From JOPF136 sp035272605 (lineage in GTDB: Bacteria; Acidobacteriota; Terriglobia; Acidiferrales; UBA7541), in assembly GCA_035272605.1 (NCBI GenBank), contig DATEQM010000012.1:1-8397 (forward strand): 8,397 nt of DNA. The letters are read 5' to 3'. Position numbers and translations under genes: made by a program. The stretch's first letter is position 1; every line of letters starts with the position of its first letter. Of this stretch, positions 1 through 7,632 are shown in pieces. Under the pieces are notes generated by a model. The model worked only from the letters and a program-made list of their open reading frames with translations. It searched no databases and had not been told where the DNA came from.

Positions 1-1
1 C

Positions 2-154
2 GTGCCGCGAATCTCGGACCCGGAGATGATCGAGGCCATTTCGGAGCGCGTGCTCGCGCAGCTCGATCCCTACATCATCGAGAAAATATCCAAGGAAATC
101 GTCCGGCCGATTGTGGAAGCGATGATCCGCCACGAACTCGAGAAACTCGAGTAG
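2..154 (+). CDS. C-terminal 50 codons of an unidentified protein (5' end outside window)
   Basis: An open frame enters from the left edge and ends at TAG 152-154. The visible tail is strongly helical and charged: it contains EAISERVLAQL, then a tyrosine-isoleucine-isoleucine turn, then EIVRPIVEAMIRHELEKLE. The alternation of acidic and basic residues with Ile, Val and Leu suggests one or two amphipathic helices. From memory, similar tails (helix, 'IxxIAxEVVPxLAExLIRxEIxxL', end) occur at the C-terminus of some acidobacterial and myxobacterial response-regulator-like proteins, but 50 residues are too few to name a family, so I assign no function. The base composition and codon use match the neighbours. 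A stem-loop followed by a short T-run begins ten bases after the stop, consistent with the end of a transcription unit. Confidence 0.75.
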   Translation: MPRISDPEMIEAISERVLAQLDPYIIEKISKEIVRPIVEAMIRHELEKLE

Positions 155-163
155 CCGCAGTAC

Positions 164-188
164 CGCCGCCATTCCCGCGGCGATTTTC
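164..188 (+). terminator. Probable intrinsic terminator after the first gene
   Basis: CGCCGC (164-169), a 7-base loop and GCGGCG (177-182) form a perfect all-GC 6-bp stem, followed directly by ATTTTC. The T-run is short (four T), so termination may be partial. The tail suits only the plus strand, where it would end transcription of the gene that stops at 154. On the minus strand no U-run follows. Confidence 0.5.
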
Positions 189-306
189 GTACCGCCGAAT
201 TGTGAGACGGGGCAGGTGTGTGCGCGGCGGCAAGAGCGGCCGGAACTCCCACCGCGACCCCGCGAGAACCAGAAGGAAGACATCCCGAAACACCCGCTCC
301 CGCGCC

Positions 307-345
307 TGTAGGGGCATCCCGCCATGGCGGGACCGTGCCCCTACA
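307..345. repeat. REP-like TGTAG palindrome 1 (near-perfect 39-base hairpin)
   Basis: TGTAGGGGCA (307-316) pairs perfectly with TGCCCCTACA (336-345). Inside them lies a second perfect palindrome, TCCCGCCATGGCGGGA (317-332), and a 3-base bulge CCG (333-335) separates the arms. It lies in the spacer between the first gene's end and the end of pal, where two convergent genes meet. It resembles the element at 4427-4455 (shared TGTAG, a GGC block, then CCCGCC/GGCGGG), so both look like copies of a dispersed extragenic palindrome. It has no T-run on either side. It could still act as an mRNA 3'-end stabiliser or a weak bidirectional stop for pal. Confidence 0.7.
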
Positions 346-374
346 AGGCTGCCCGGGAGGCGCGCAGTTCCGCG

Positions 375-1109
375 CTATTGCTTTTCGGCGAAGTGGTCGC
401 GCCGATTCTGGCTCCAGCACTGTTCGTTCTCGGCGTTGCAGAACGGCTTTTCCTTGCCGTAACTGACGGTCTGGAGAGCCTGCTGGGAGACGCCGAGATC
501 CAGAAGTGCCTTCTTGACGGCGGTGGCGCGCTTGTCGCCCAGCGCCAGGTTGTATTCCTCGGAGCCGCGTTCGTCGCAGTGACCCTCAATCACCACGTGA
601 AAACCCTGGTGCTCCTTCAGGAACTCAGCGTCCTTCTGGAGCCTGGCCATCTCGTCCGGGCGAACGTTGTAGCGGTCGTAGTCGAAAAAGACGTCCTTGA
701 CGGTGGCGGCGAACAGCTGCTCGTCGCTGGGTCCGGTCTCGGAAGACCGCGCGGCATAGGGAGCGTTCACGGTCACGCGCGTCGAGGCGCTGCCCGTGCC
801 GCCGGGGCCTTTGGCCACCAGCTCGTAGGTGGTGGAGTCAGACGGATAGATGGTCCGCGAGCCGGATGCCGGGACGGTGCCCAGGTTCTGGATGTTGATG
901 TCCGTGGCATTCGAGGTCTGCCAGGAGAGCGTGGTGGCCTGCCCGCGGTCAATATTCGCCGGATTGGCCGAGAGGGCCACGCTAGGGGCGGGCTGGGCCG
1001 GCGGTGGATTGGGCTGATTCTTTGCAACGGTATGATGACACGCGACGGTAGCAGCAAGTCCGAGAAAACCAATCAGAGTGGCAATTTTTTTCGTGGTACC
1101 CATTTTCAT
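375..1109 (-). CDS. pal: Pal-like peptidoglycan-associated lipoprotein with extra Ig-like domain
   Basis: A 244-residue OmpA/Pal-family lipoprotein that would tether the outer membrane to peptidoglycan. The N-terminus has two lysines, a hydrophobic stretch (about 9-23) and Cys24 in the context TVAC; Thr at -3 departs from the usual Leu, but the rest fits a lipobox. A Pro/Gln-rich linker (about 28-43) leads into an Ig/PKD-like beta domain (about 43-115, with LSANPANIDRGQATTLSW and SDSTTYELVA). The OmpA C-terminal domain follows: VFFDYDRYNVRP (140-151), GHCDERG (176-182) and NLALGDKRA (187-195), the peptidoglycan-binding signature, then the two cysteines at 224 and 231 usual in Pal tails. The start at 1109 is chosen because GGAGG lies five bases upstream; ATG 1103, two codons in, is also possible. 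The extra domain makes it longer than typical Pal (about 170 residues). No tol genes are visible; they could lie elsewhere. The membership is secure, while the role in a Tol-Pal complex is inferred. Confidence 0.9.
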   Translation of the reverse strand: MKMGTTKKIATLIGFLGLAATVACHHTVAKNQPNPPPAQPAPSVALSANPANIDRGQATTLSWQTSNATDINIQNLGTVPASGSRTIYPSDSTTYELVAKGPGGTGSASTRVTVNAPYAARSSETGPSDEQLFAATVKDVFFDYDRYNVRPDEMARLQKDAEFLKEHQGFHVVIEGHCDERGSEEYNLALGDKRATAVKKALLDLGVSQQALQTVSYGKEKPFCNAENEQCWSQNRRDHFAEKQ

Positions 1110-1119
1110 CCTCTCCTCC
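1110..1119 (-). promoter_or_regulatory. Strong ribosome binding site for pal
   Basis: Read on the minus strand, GGAGGAGAGG ends immediately before ATG 1109. The GGAGG core is five bases from that ATG and eleven from the next in-frame ATG at 1103. This decides against the longer frame starting at 1154 and favours the start at 1109. Confidence 0.75.
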
Positions 1120-1170
1120 GAACTTTGATCTTTTCGATGTGGGCCGAACAGCACATGCGCAGCGCGCCGC

Positions 1171-1184
1171 CGGGGCGCGCCCCG
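1171..1184. repeat. GC palindrome between the small membrane gene and pal
   Basis: CGGGGCGCGCCCCG is a perfect 14-bp palindrome in the 117-base spacer upstream of pal. As a hairpin its loop would be tight, and no T-run follows on either strand, so it is not a standard terminator. It could be an attenuating structure or a protein site if pal is read through from 1517. I found no convincing separate promoter for pal in this spacer. Confidence 0.35.
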
Positions 1185-1226
1185 AAACAGAAGATTGGGA
1201 CTAAGGAAGTGACGAACGAGGACGCA

Positions 1227-1517
1227 TCAGCAACGCAAACTGCAATGCAAAGAGGAACAACCGGCCGCTTCAGAAGCGGGGTCTACAACCAGACGGAGGG
1301 TGCCGAGCGAAAAGAAGCGAGACAGAACCCAGGCAGCAGCGAGCCAGAACAACGATGCGATGGCAAACGACAGCAGCAGGAAGGCCCTCTGGGCGCGAAG
1401 TGCGCTCAGCGGTCCGTGCACCGCGGTGTATGGGCCGCAGCCCATGGGAACCAACCCAATGCTCGCGATGCAAACACTGGCAATGATGGTCAGGGTGATC
1501 AGGCCCCGTTCCCGCAT
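1227..1517 (-). CDS. Small two-helix membrane protein of unknown function
   Basis: A 96-residue protein starting MRERG, with a hydrophobic segment at about 6-25, a short Gly/Pro/Cys-containing loop (GCGPYTAVHGP, 26-36), a basic patch (R41, R44), and a second hydrophobic segment at about 45-65. The tail ends with several cysteines. Arg before and Arg after the loop suggest a hairpin in the inner membrane, but the topology is not certain. I do not recognise a named family. It is read toward pal, 117 bases upstream, so co-transcription is possible. A TTG at 1541 in the same frame would add eight residues, but ATG 1517 is preferred: the best promoter places the transcript start at that ATG. The only Shine-Dalgarno-like sequence, AAAGGG at 1529-1534, is about 11 bases upstream, which is long. 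The hydrophobic pattern and the matching promoter argue for a real gene; a chance frame cannot be excluded. Confidence 0.65.
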   Translation of the reverse strand: MRERGLITLTIIASVCIASIGLVPMGCGPYTAVHGPLSALRAQRAFLLLSFAIASLFWLAAAWVLSRFFSLGTLRLVVDPASEAAGCSSLHCSLRC

Positions 1518-1523
1518 CCATTT

Positions 1524-1552
1524 AATATCCCTTTCAGACAAATGGCTGTCAA
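1524..1552 (-). promoter_or_regulatory. Sigma-70-type promoter for the small membrane gene
   Basis: On the minus strand, a perfect TTGACA (1552-1547) and GATATT (1529-1524; four of six match TATAAT) are separated by exactly 17 bp. Only six bases lie between the -10 hexamer and ATG 1517, so the usual start point falls on the A of that ATG. If correct, the message is leaderless. Confidence 0.6.
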
Positions 1553-1608
1553 GCGCAGGGCACGCACAAGGTTTCCTGTTAGGAAGCTTCGGCTACTCAC
1601 GGGTTTGT

Positions 1609-1638
1609 TTGACGCCGCGCAGCAGGCGCCCGTATAGT
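1609..1638 (+). promoter_or_regulatory. Sigma-70-type promoter for valS
   Basis: TTGACG (1609-1614, five of six) and TATAGT (1633-1638, five of six) are separated by 18 bp. The expected start lies near 1642-1646, only about 8-12 bases before ATG 1654. The one Shine-Dalgarno-like run, TGAGG (1640-1644), would be partly or wholly outside the message. There is therefore no room for a T-box or other leader control of this synthetase gene. Confidence 0.65.
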
Positions 1639-1653
1639 CTGAGGTTTACGCCG

Positions 1654-4422
<2,769 letters not shown>

Positions 4423-4426
4423 TGCT

Positions 4427-4455
4427 GTAGCGGCGCCCGCCGCAGGCGGGCCGCC
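4427..4455. repeat. REP-like TGTAG palindrome 2
   Basis: TGTAGC (4427-4432) leads into GGC-GCCCGCC (4432-4441), loop GCA, then GGCGGGC (4445-4451), a bulged C and GCC (4453-4455). It begins four bases after the valS stop. Its TGTAG edge and CCCGCC/GGCGGG core match the element at 307-345. A second stem overlaps its right arm. Confidence 0.65.
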
Positions 4456-4470
4456 ATCTTATTGGCGGCC
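4449..4470. repeat. Overlapping second hairpin in the valS-nadC spacer
   Basis: GGCCGCC (4449-4455), an 8-base loop ATCTTATT and GGCGGCC (4464-4470) form a perfect 7-bp stem. The left arm is shared with the previous palindrome, so the two stems exclude each other in RNA. No T-run follows the right arm. The pair could slow or partly stop transcription between valS and nadC, or may just be the right half of the same repeat element. Confidence 0.5.
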
Positions 4471-4491
4471 ACGCGCGCGAACGGCAACGGG

Positions 4492-5421
4492 ATGAATTGG
4501 GATTCGGCTGAAATCGCGATGTTCATTCAGGCATCGCTCGATGAAGACATCGGCGCGGGCGACCTGACCGCGCGCGCCATCGTGCCCGCGGAAGCGCGGG
4601 CGCGGGCAAAAATCCTGGCGCGCCGCGCGCTGAGGGTGGCCGGGCTGCCGCTCACGGAGCGGATTTTCCAGGCGCTCGACCCATCGGCGCGCTGCGAACC
4701 GCAATTTTCCGAAGGCGAGGAGGCGCCCGCTGGCGGCGTCCTGGCTTCCATCGAATGCGGGACGCGCGCGCTGGTCACCGCCGAGCGCACGGCGCTCAAT
4801 CTGCTCTCGCATCTCTGCGGCGTGGCCACGCTCACCCGGGAATTCGTCCGGGCCGTGAGCGGCACCAAAACCCGCATCCGCGACACGCGCAAGACGCTGC
4901 CGCTGCTCCGGCAATTCGAAAAATATGCGGTGCGCATGGGCGGCGGCGAAAATCACCGCATGGGCCTCTACGACGCCATGCTGATCAAAGAGAACCACAT
5001 CGCCGCCGCGGGCAGCGTGCGCGAGGCGCTGCGCCGGGCCCGGGCGTTTCTTCCCTCCCCCGGCGGCCACCGCGAGACCACGGCCTACGAGGCGTTCGCC
5101 CCGCCGCGCCCCGCCGCGTGGGACGAAGCGGTGCCCATTCAGATCGAGGTGCGCAACGAGGCGGAATTGCGCGAAGCCCTGGCCGCGGGCGCCGATTCCG
5201 TGCTGCTCGACAACGCGACGCCGTCCGAGGCCGCGCGGCTGGTGAGCGTGGCGCGCGGCGCGCGGCCGGGCTGCGTGGTAGAGCTTTCCGGCGGCGTGAC
5301 ACTGGAGAACGTGCGCGCGTTCGCGGCGGCCGGCGCGGACTACATCTCCGTGGGCGCGATCACCCATTCCGCGCCGGCGGCGGACCTGAGCCTCCTTGTC
5401 GAATCCGCCGCTCGCGCGTAA
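4492..5421 (+). CDS. nadC: Nicotinate-nucleotide pyrophosphorylase (quinolinate phosphoribosyltransferase)
   Basis: Converts quinolinate and PRPP to nicotinate mononucleotide, CO2 and pyrophosphate in de novo NAD synthesis; soluble cytoplasmic enzyme. The 309 residues show the N-terminal LDEDIGAGDLTARAIVP, the helix NLLSHLCGVATLT, DTRKTLP (131-137), GGGENHRMGLYDAMLIKENH (150-169) with the substrate-phosphate and quinolinate contacts, then the barrel-closing ELSGGVTLENVRAFAAAGADYISVGAITHS. Usual NadC is about 280-290 residues; the surplus is mostly a 25-30-residue segment at about 187-214 (Pro, Ala and Arg-rich) where other members have a short link to IEVEV. ATG 4492 is chosen: a TTG ten codons upstream lies inside the hairpin at 4464. 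The ribosome binding site is weak (ACGGG directly before ATG). It follows valS by 69 bases and precedes birA by 13, so it is the first gene of a tight cofactor trio. Confidence 0.95.
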   Translation: MNWDSAEIAMFIQASLDEDIGAGDLTARAIVPAEARARAKILARRALRVAGLPLTERIFQALDPSARCEPQFSEGEEAPAGGVLASIECGTRALVTAERTALNLLSHLCGVATLTREFVRAVSGTKTRIRDTRKTLPLLRQFEKYAVRMGGGENHRMGLYDAMLIKENHIAAAGSVREALRRARAFLPSPGGHRETTAYEAFAPPRPAAWDEAVPIQIEVRNEAELREALAAGADSVLLDNATPSEAARLVSVARGARPGCVVELSGGVTLENVRAFAAAGADYISVGAITHSAPAADLSLLVESAARA

Positions 5422-5434
5422 GCTCGCTCTGGCC

Positions 5435-6448
5435 ATGGGCACTTCTTCCGCCGCGCGCACGCTTCCCGAAACAACTGACCGAAAAATCCTGGAGCTGCTG
5501 CAACTCCTGTCCGCGAATCCGATGATCGTGGTCAGCGGCACGCGCATGGCGAAACACATCGGGGTGAGCCGGCACAGGGTGCGCCATTGGGTCAAGCAGT
5601 TGCGGGCCCTGGGCGTGGACGTGAAGGGCCACGCGCGCAGGGGCTACCACCTGCAGAAGTCGGCGGACGTGCTGATCCCCGCGGTGCTCCGCCGGCGCCT
5701 GGAAGGCACCACGTTCGAAAAGCACATCCACCATTTTTTCAAGATCGGCTCGACCAACGACGTGGCCCTCGAGTTGGGTCACTCCGAAGCGCCCAACGGC
5801 AGCGTGGTGCTGGCCGAGCAGCAGACCGCGGGCCGCGGGCGCGTGGGCCGCGCGTGGCATTCGGAGAAATCGAACGGCATTTACATGAGCGTGCTCCTGC
5901 GGCCGGCCATCACTCCGGTCGAAGCGCCTCTGCTCACGCTCGTGGCGGGCTTGGCCGCGCGCGACGCCGTGGCGGAACTCTCGGACACCGCGCCCGACCT
6001 GCGCTGGCCGAACGATATCCTGCTGAACGGGAAGAAAATCGGCGGCATCCTCACGGAAATGCATGCGGAGCCGGACCGCGTGCTGTTAATCGTGGTGGGA
6101 ATCGGCATCAACGTGAATCACGAGACCATGCCCGCTGATCTGCGGGGCACGGCCACTTCCCTGCGCATCGAAACCGGCAGGACGCATTCGCGCACCGAAC
6201 TCGTGGTGCGCGTGCTGCACCGTCTGGACGGGTACTACAATCAATTCCTGCGGCAGGGCGCTGAGCCGATCCTGCGGCGTTTCGCGGAAGTGTCCAGCTT
6301 CTGCGAAGGCAAGCGCGTGCGCGTGGCCACGGCCAAGGAAACATTTCTTGCCACCACCGCGGGCCTGGAGCCCAGCGGCGTGCTCCGCGTCCGCCGCGAG
6401 AACGGCAAGACCGAGCCTGTGCTCGCCGGGGACGTGCGTGAGGCATGA
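5435..6448 (+). CDS. birA: Bifunctional biotin--[acetyl-CoA-carboxylase] ligase / repressor (BirA)
   Basis: Makes biotinyl-5'-AMP and transfers biotin to a lysine of the carboxyl carrier protein of acetyl-CoA carboxylase and related enzymes. Of 337 residues, about 16-73 form a winged helix-turn-helix (GTRMAKHIGVSRHRVRHWVKQL, ending RRGYHL), so this is the class II form that can also bind DNA. The catalytic domain shows GSTNDVA (105-111), the biotin/ATP loop GRGRVGRAW (133-141), RWPNDILLNGKKIGGIL (190-206, with the usual active lysine at about 201) and GIGINVN (222-228). The C-terminal SH3-like cap is about 285-333. The start is ATG 5435, 13 bases after the nadC stop; no clear Shine-Dalgarno is seen, which suggests translational coupling to nadC. 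A TTG at 5396 inside nadC is less likely. No biotin operator is visible in this window, so any repressor target must lie elsewhere. Confidence 0.95.
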   Translation: MGTSSAARTLPETTDRKILELLQLLSANPMIVVSGTRMAKHIGVSRHRVRHWVKQLRALGVDVKGHARRGYHLQKSADVLIPAVLRRRLEGTTFEKHIHHFFKIGSTNDVALELGHSEAPNGSVVLAEQQTAGRGRVGRAWHSEKSNGIYMSVLLRPAITPVEAPLLTLVAGLAARDAVAELSDTAPDLRWPNDILLNGKKIGGILTEMHAEPDRVLLIVVGIGINVNHETMPADLRGTATSLRIETGRTHSRTELVVRVLHRLDGYYNQFLRQGAEPILRRFAEVSSFCEGKRVRVATAKETFLATTAGLEPSGVLRVRRENGKTEPVLAGDVREA

Positions 6449-6451
6449 ACC

Positions 6452-7276
6452 ATGCTCCTGACCATTGACATCGGAAACACGAACACCGTGCTCGGCGTGT
6501 ACAAAGGCGACCGCCTGGCCGCGCACTGGCGACTCACCACGGCGCGCAGCCAGACTGTGGATGAATACGGGATCCTGGTGCGGAGCCTGTTTGAAAATGC
6601 CGGGCTGGAACAAAACGCGCTGCAGGGGATCATCATCAGCTCCGTCGTGCCGCCGCTCAACGCGACGCTGGCGGAGATGTCGGAAAAATATTTCGGGACC
6701 AAGGCGCTGTTCGTCGAGCCGGGCGTGCGCACGGGCGTGCCGGTGATTTACGACAACCCGTCGGAAGTGGGCGCGGACCGCGTGGTCAACGCCGTCGCGG
6801 CTTACGCGAAATACGGCGGGCCGTGCATCGTCGTGGATTTCGGCACCGCGATCACCTTCGACGCCATCTCCGCCAAGGGCGAGTATCTGGGCGGCGTCAT
6901 CGTGCCGGGAGTGGGCATCGCGGCGGAGGCGCTGTTTGCCCGCGCGGCGCGCCTCCCGCGCGTGGCCATCAAAGATCCGGGGAAAATCATCGGCACAAAC
7001 ACCGTCGCCTCGATGCAGGCCGGCCTCTTTTACGGCTACGTGGATCTGGTGGACGGCATCGTCGCGCGAATGAAGGCGGAACTCGGCGCGACGTCGCGGG
7101 TCGTGGCCACCGGCGGCCAGGCATCTCTGGTCGCCAACGGGTCGAAACATATCGAAGCCGTGGATGAACACCTCACCCTCGAGGGCCTGCGAATGATTTG
7201 GGAGATGAACCGCGATACCAGCGCTGGGAGCAAGAAGGATTCTCTCTCGGCAAGCCCAAAAGGCGCAAAGAAGTAG
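6452..7276 (+). CDS. coaX: Type III pantothenate kinase
   Basis: Phosphorylates pantothenate with ATP, the first step of CoA synthesis. Type III enzymes belong to the ASKHA fold, need a monovalent cation and are not feedback-inhibited by CoA. The 274 residues show DIGNTNT (6-12, phosphate loop), GADRVVNAVAAY (107-118, with the catalytic Asp109), VVDFGTAITFD (127-137), GGVIVPGVGIAAEALFARAARLP (pantothenate-site cap) and ATGGQA near the C-terminal ATP site. The length is near the usual 250-265, with a surplus Ser/Lys-rich tail (about 255-274) that looks disordered. GTGAGG-like sequence at 6440-6443 lies eight bases before ATG 6452, and the birA stop is three bases upstream, so the pair is almost certainly co-translated. 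The birA-coaX linkage is common in several phyla. Confidence 0.96.
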   Translation: MLLTIDIGNTNTVLGVYKGDRLAAHWRLTTARSQTVDEYGILVRSLFENAGLEQNALQGIIISSVVPPLNATLAEMSEKYFGTKALFVEPGVRTGVPVIYDNPSEVGADRVVNAVAAYAKYGGPCIVVDFGTAITFDAISAKGEYLGGVIVPGVGIAAEALFARAARLPRVAIKDPGKIIGTNTVASMQAGLFYGYVDLVDGIVARMKAELGATSRVVATGGQASLVANGSKHIEAVDEHLTLEGLRMIWEMNRDTSAGSKKDSLSASPKGAKK

Positions 7277-7280
7277 CCTC

Positions 7281-7309
7281 GGTAGCACAGCCTTTCAGCC
7301 TGTGCCACC
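7281..7309. repeat. GGTAGCACAG-type palindrome after coaX
   Basis: GGTAGCACAG (7281-7290) and CTGTGCCACC (7300-7309) pair at nine of ten positions around the loop CCTTTCAGC. It begins four bases after the coaX stop. I recall related sequences with GCACAGGCTGAAAGCCTGTGC symmetry as common intergenic palindromes in acidobacterial and planctomycete genomes; here the inner AGCCT is directly repeated, so the middle does not pair. It has no T-run, so it probably protects the 3' end of the message more than it terminates it. Confidence 0.55.
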
Positions 7310-7398
7310 TGGCCGGAGATGTGAAGGAAGCAGGCTCGGGCATGAACGGGCACAAAACCAGATGCCGGAACCGGTGCACGTCGTACCTTCCTCTACGG

Positions 7399-7430
7399 AT
7401 ATCGGCGAATAAAACCGATATATATCGCCG
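7399..7430. promoter_or_regulatory. Overlapping dyads in AT-rich island (possible operator)
   Basis: Three symmetric structures share these bases. ATATCGG (7399-7405) pairs with CCGATAT (7415-7421). CGGCGA (7403-7408) pairs with TCGCCG (7425-7430). CGATATATATCG (7416-7427) is itself a perfect 12-bp palindrome. This could be a repressor site or an RNA switching between folds; no known operator consensus is recognised. Confidence 0.3.
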
Positions 7431-7456
7431 TCTCCGACTTATGTTAACTGTCTCCG
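7430..7456 (+). repeat. Direct repeat GTCTCCG, 20-bp period
   Basis: GTCTCCG occurs at 7430-7436 and again at 7450-7456; with the following bases the copies read GTCTCCGAC and GTCTCCGGC. The start-to-start spacing is 20 bp, close to two helical turns, so both copies face the same side of DNA. A GTTAAC palindrome (7443-7448) lies between them. It could be a paired activator site, but seven bases may repeat by chance. Confidence 0.3.
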
Positions 7457-7583
7457 GCTGTCAAAATTCCTCACAGTTTTGTATTTCCCAAAATGGGATT
7501 TCCTGCCCATCCGCCGCCATCTCCAGCCCGATCAAACCCCGCCCACCGCACGGCCGCGTCATTCCTCGGCTGGCGATTCGCGC

Positions 7584-7589
7584 TACAAT
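7584..7589 (+). promoter_or_regulatory. Possible -10 hexamer for the M28 peptidase gene
   Basis: TACAAT matches five of six bases of TATAAT. The expected start near 7596 gives a leader of about 37 bases. The -35 position (about 7561-7566, ATTCCT) is a poor match, so the promoter may be weak or need an activator, perhaps bound in the AT-rich island upstream. Confidence 0.4.
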
Positions 7590-7621
7590 CCCGCTTCGGT
7601 TTGAAGCCGGCGAGGCTGCGC

Positions 7622-7626
7622 GAGGA
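7622..7626 (+). promoter_or_regulatory. Ribosome binding site setting the M28 peptidase start
   Basis: GAGGA is followed by CAAAAA and then ATG 7633, a six-base spacing close to ideal. It fixes the start for a gene whose 3' end is outside the window. Confidence 0.75.
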
Positions 7627-7632
7627 CAAAAA

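Larger units (their letters stand above)
7277..7632. other. 356-base gene-free spacer between coaX and the M28 peptidase gene
   Basis: I find no convincing coding frame here; the short frames on either strand lack family-like sequence or a good ribosome site. It holds the palindrome at 7281-7309, an AT-rich island (about 7395-7500) with overlapping dyads and a direct repeat, a TCCCA-AAA-TGGGA mini-hairpin at about 7487-7499, and a possible promoter and ribosome site for the downstream gene near 7584-7626. The AT content of the island stands out against the GC-rich surroundings. No clean intrinsic terminator for coaX is seen. Confidence 0.6.

Noticed and set aside
324..1637. 437-codon plus-strand frame across pal and the small membrane gene
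   Set aside because: It is antisense to a clear OmpA-family gene, lacks any domain-like sequence and has no ribosome site. It is a GC-driven shadow.
1300..1653. Extension of the valS frame 118 codons upstream
   Set aside because: It would run over the divergent small membrane gene and the TTGACG/TATAGT promoter. ValRS homologues begin close to the MARDIPKAYEP sequence at 1654.
1555..1653. T-box or other leader riboswitch upstream of valS
   Set aside because: The spacer is too short and shows no specifier loop or T-box sequence. The predicted promoter leaves only about ten leader bases.
5396..5434. TTG start for birA inside the end of nadC
   Set aside because: ATG 5435 gives a normal-length BirA. 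The 13 extra residues are simply the out-of-frame end of nadC and carry no ribosome site.
4459..5595. 378-codon minus-strand frame opposite nadC
   Set aside because: NadC is unmistakable on the plus strand. The antisense translation is low-complexity Arg/Ala/Gly with no domain.
6086..7288. 400-codon minus-strand frame opposite coaX and the end of birA
   Set aside because: It spans two certain genes in antisense and contains no recognisable motif.
7277..7632. BirA-type biotin operator or a small RNA gene
   Set aside because: No sequence like the TTGTAAACC/GGTTTACAA dyad is present. There are hairpins, but no promoter-plus-terminator pair that would define an independent RNA.
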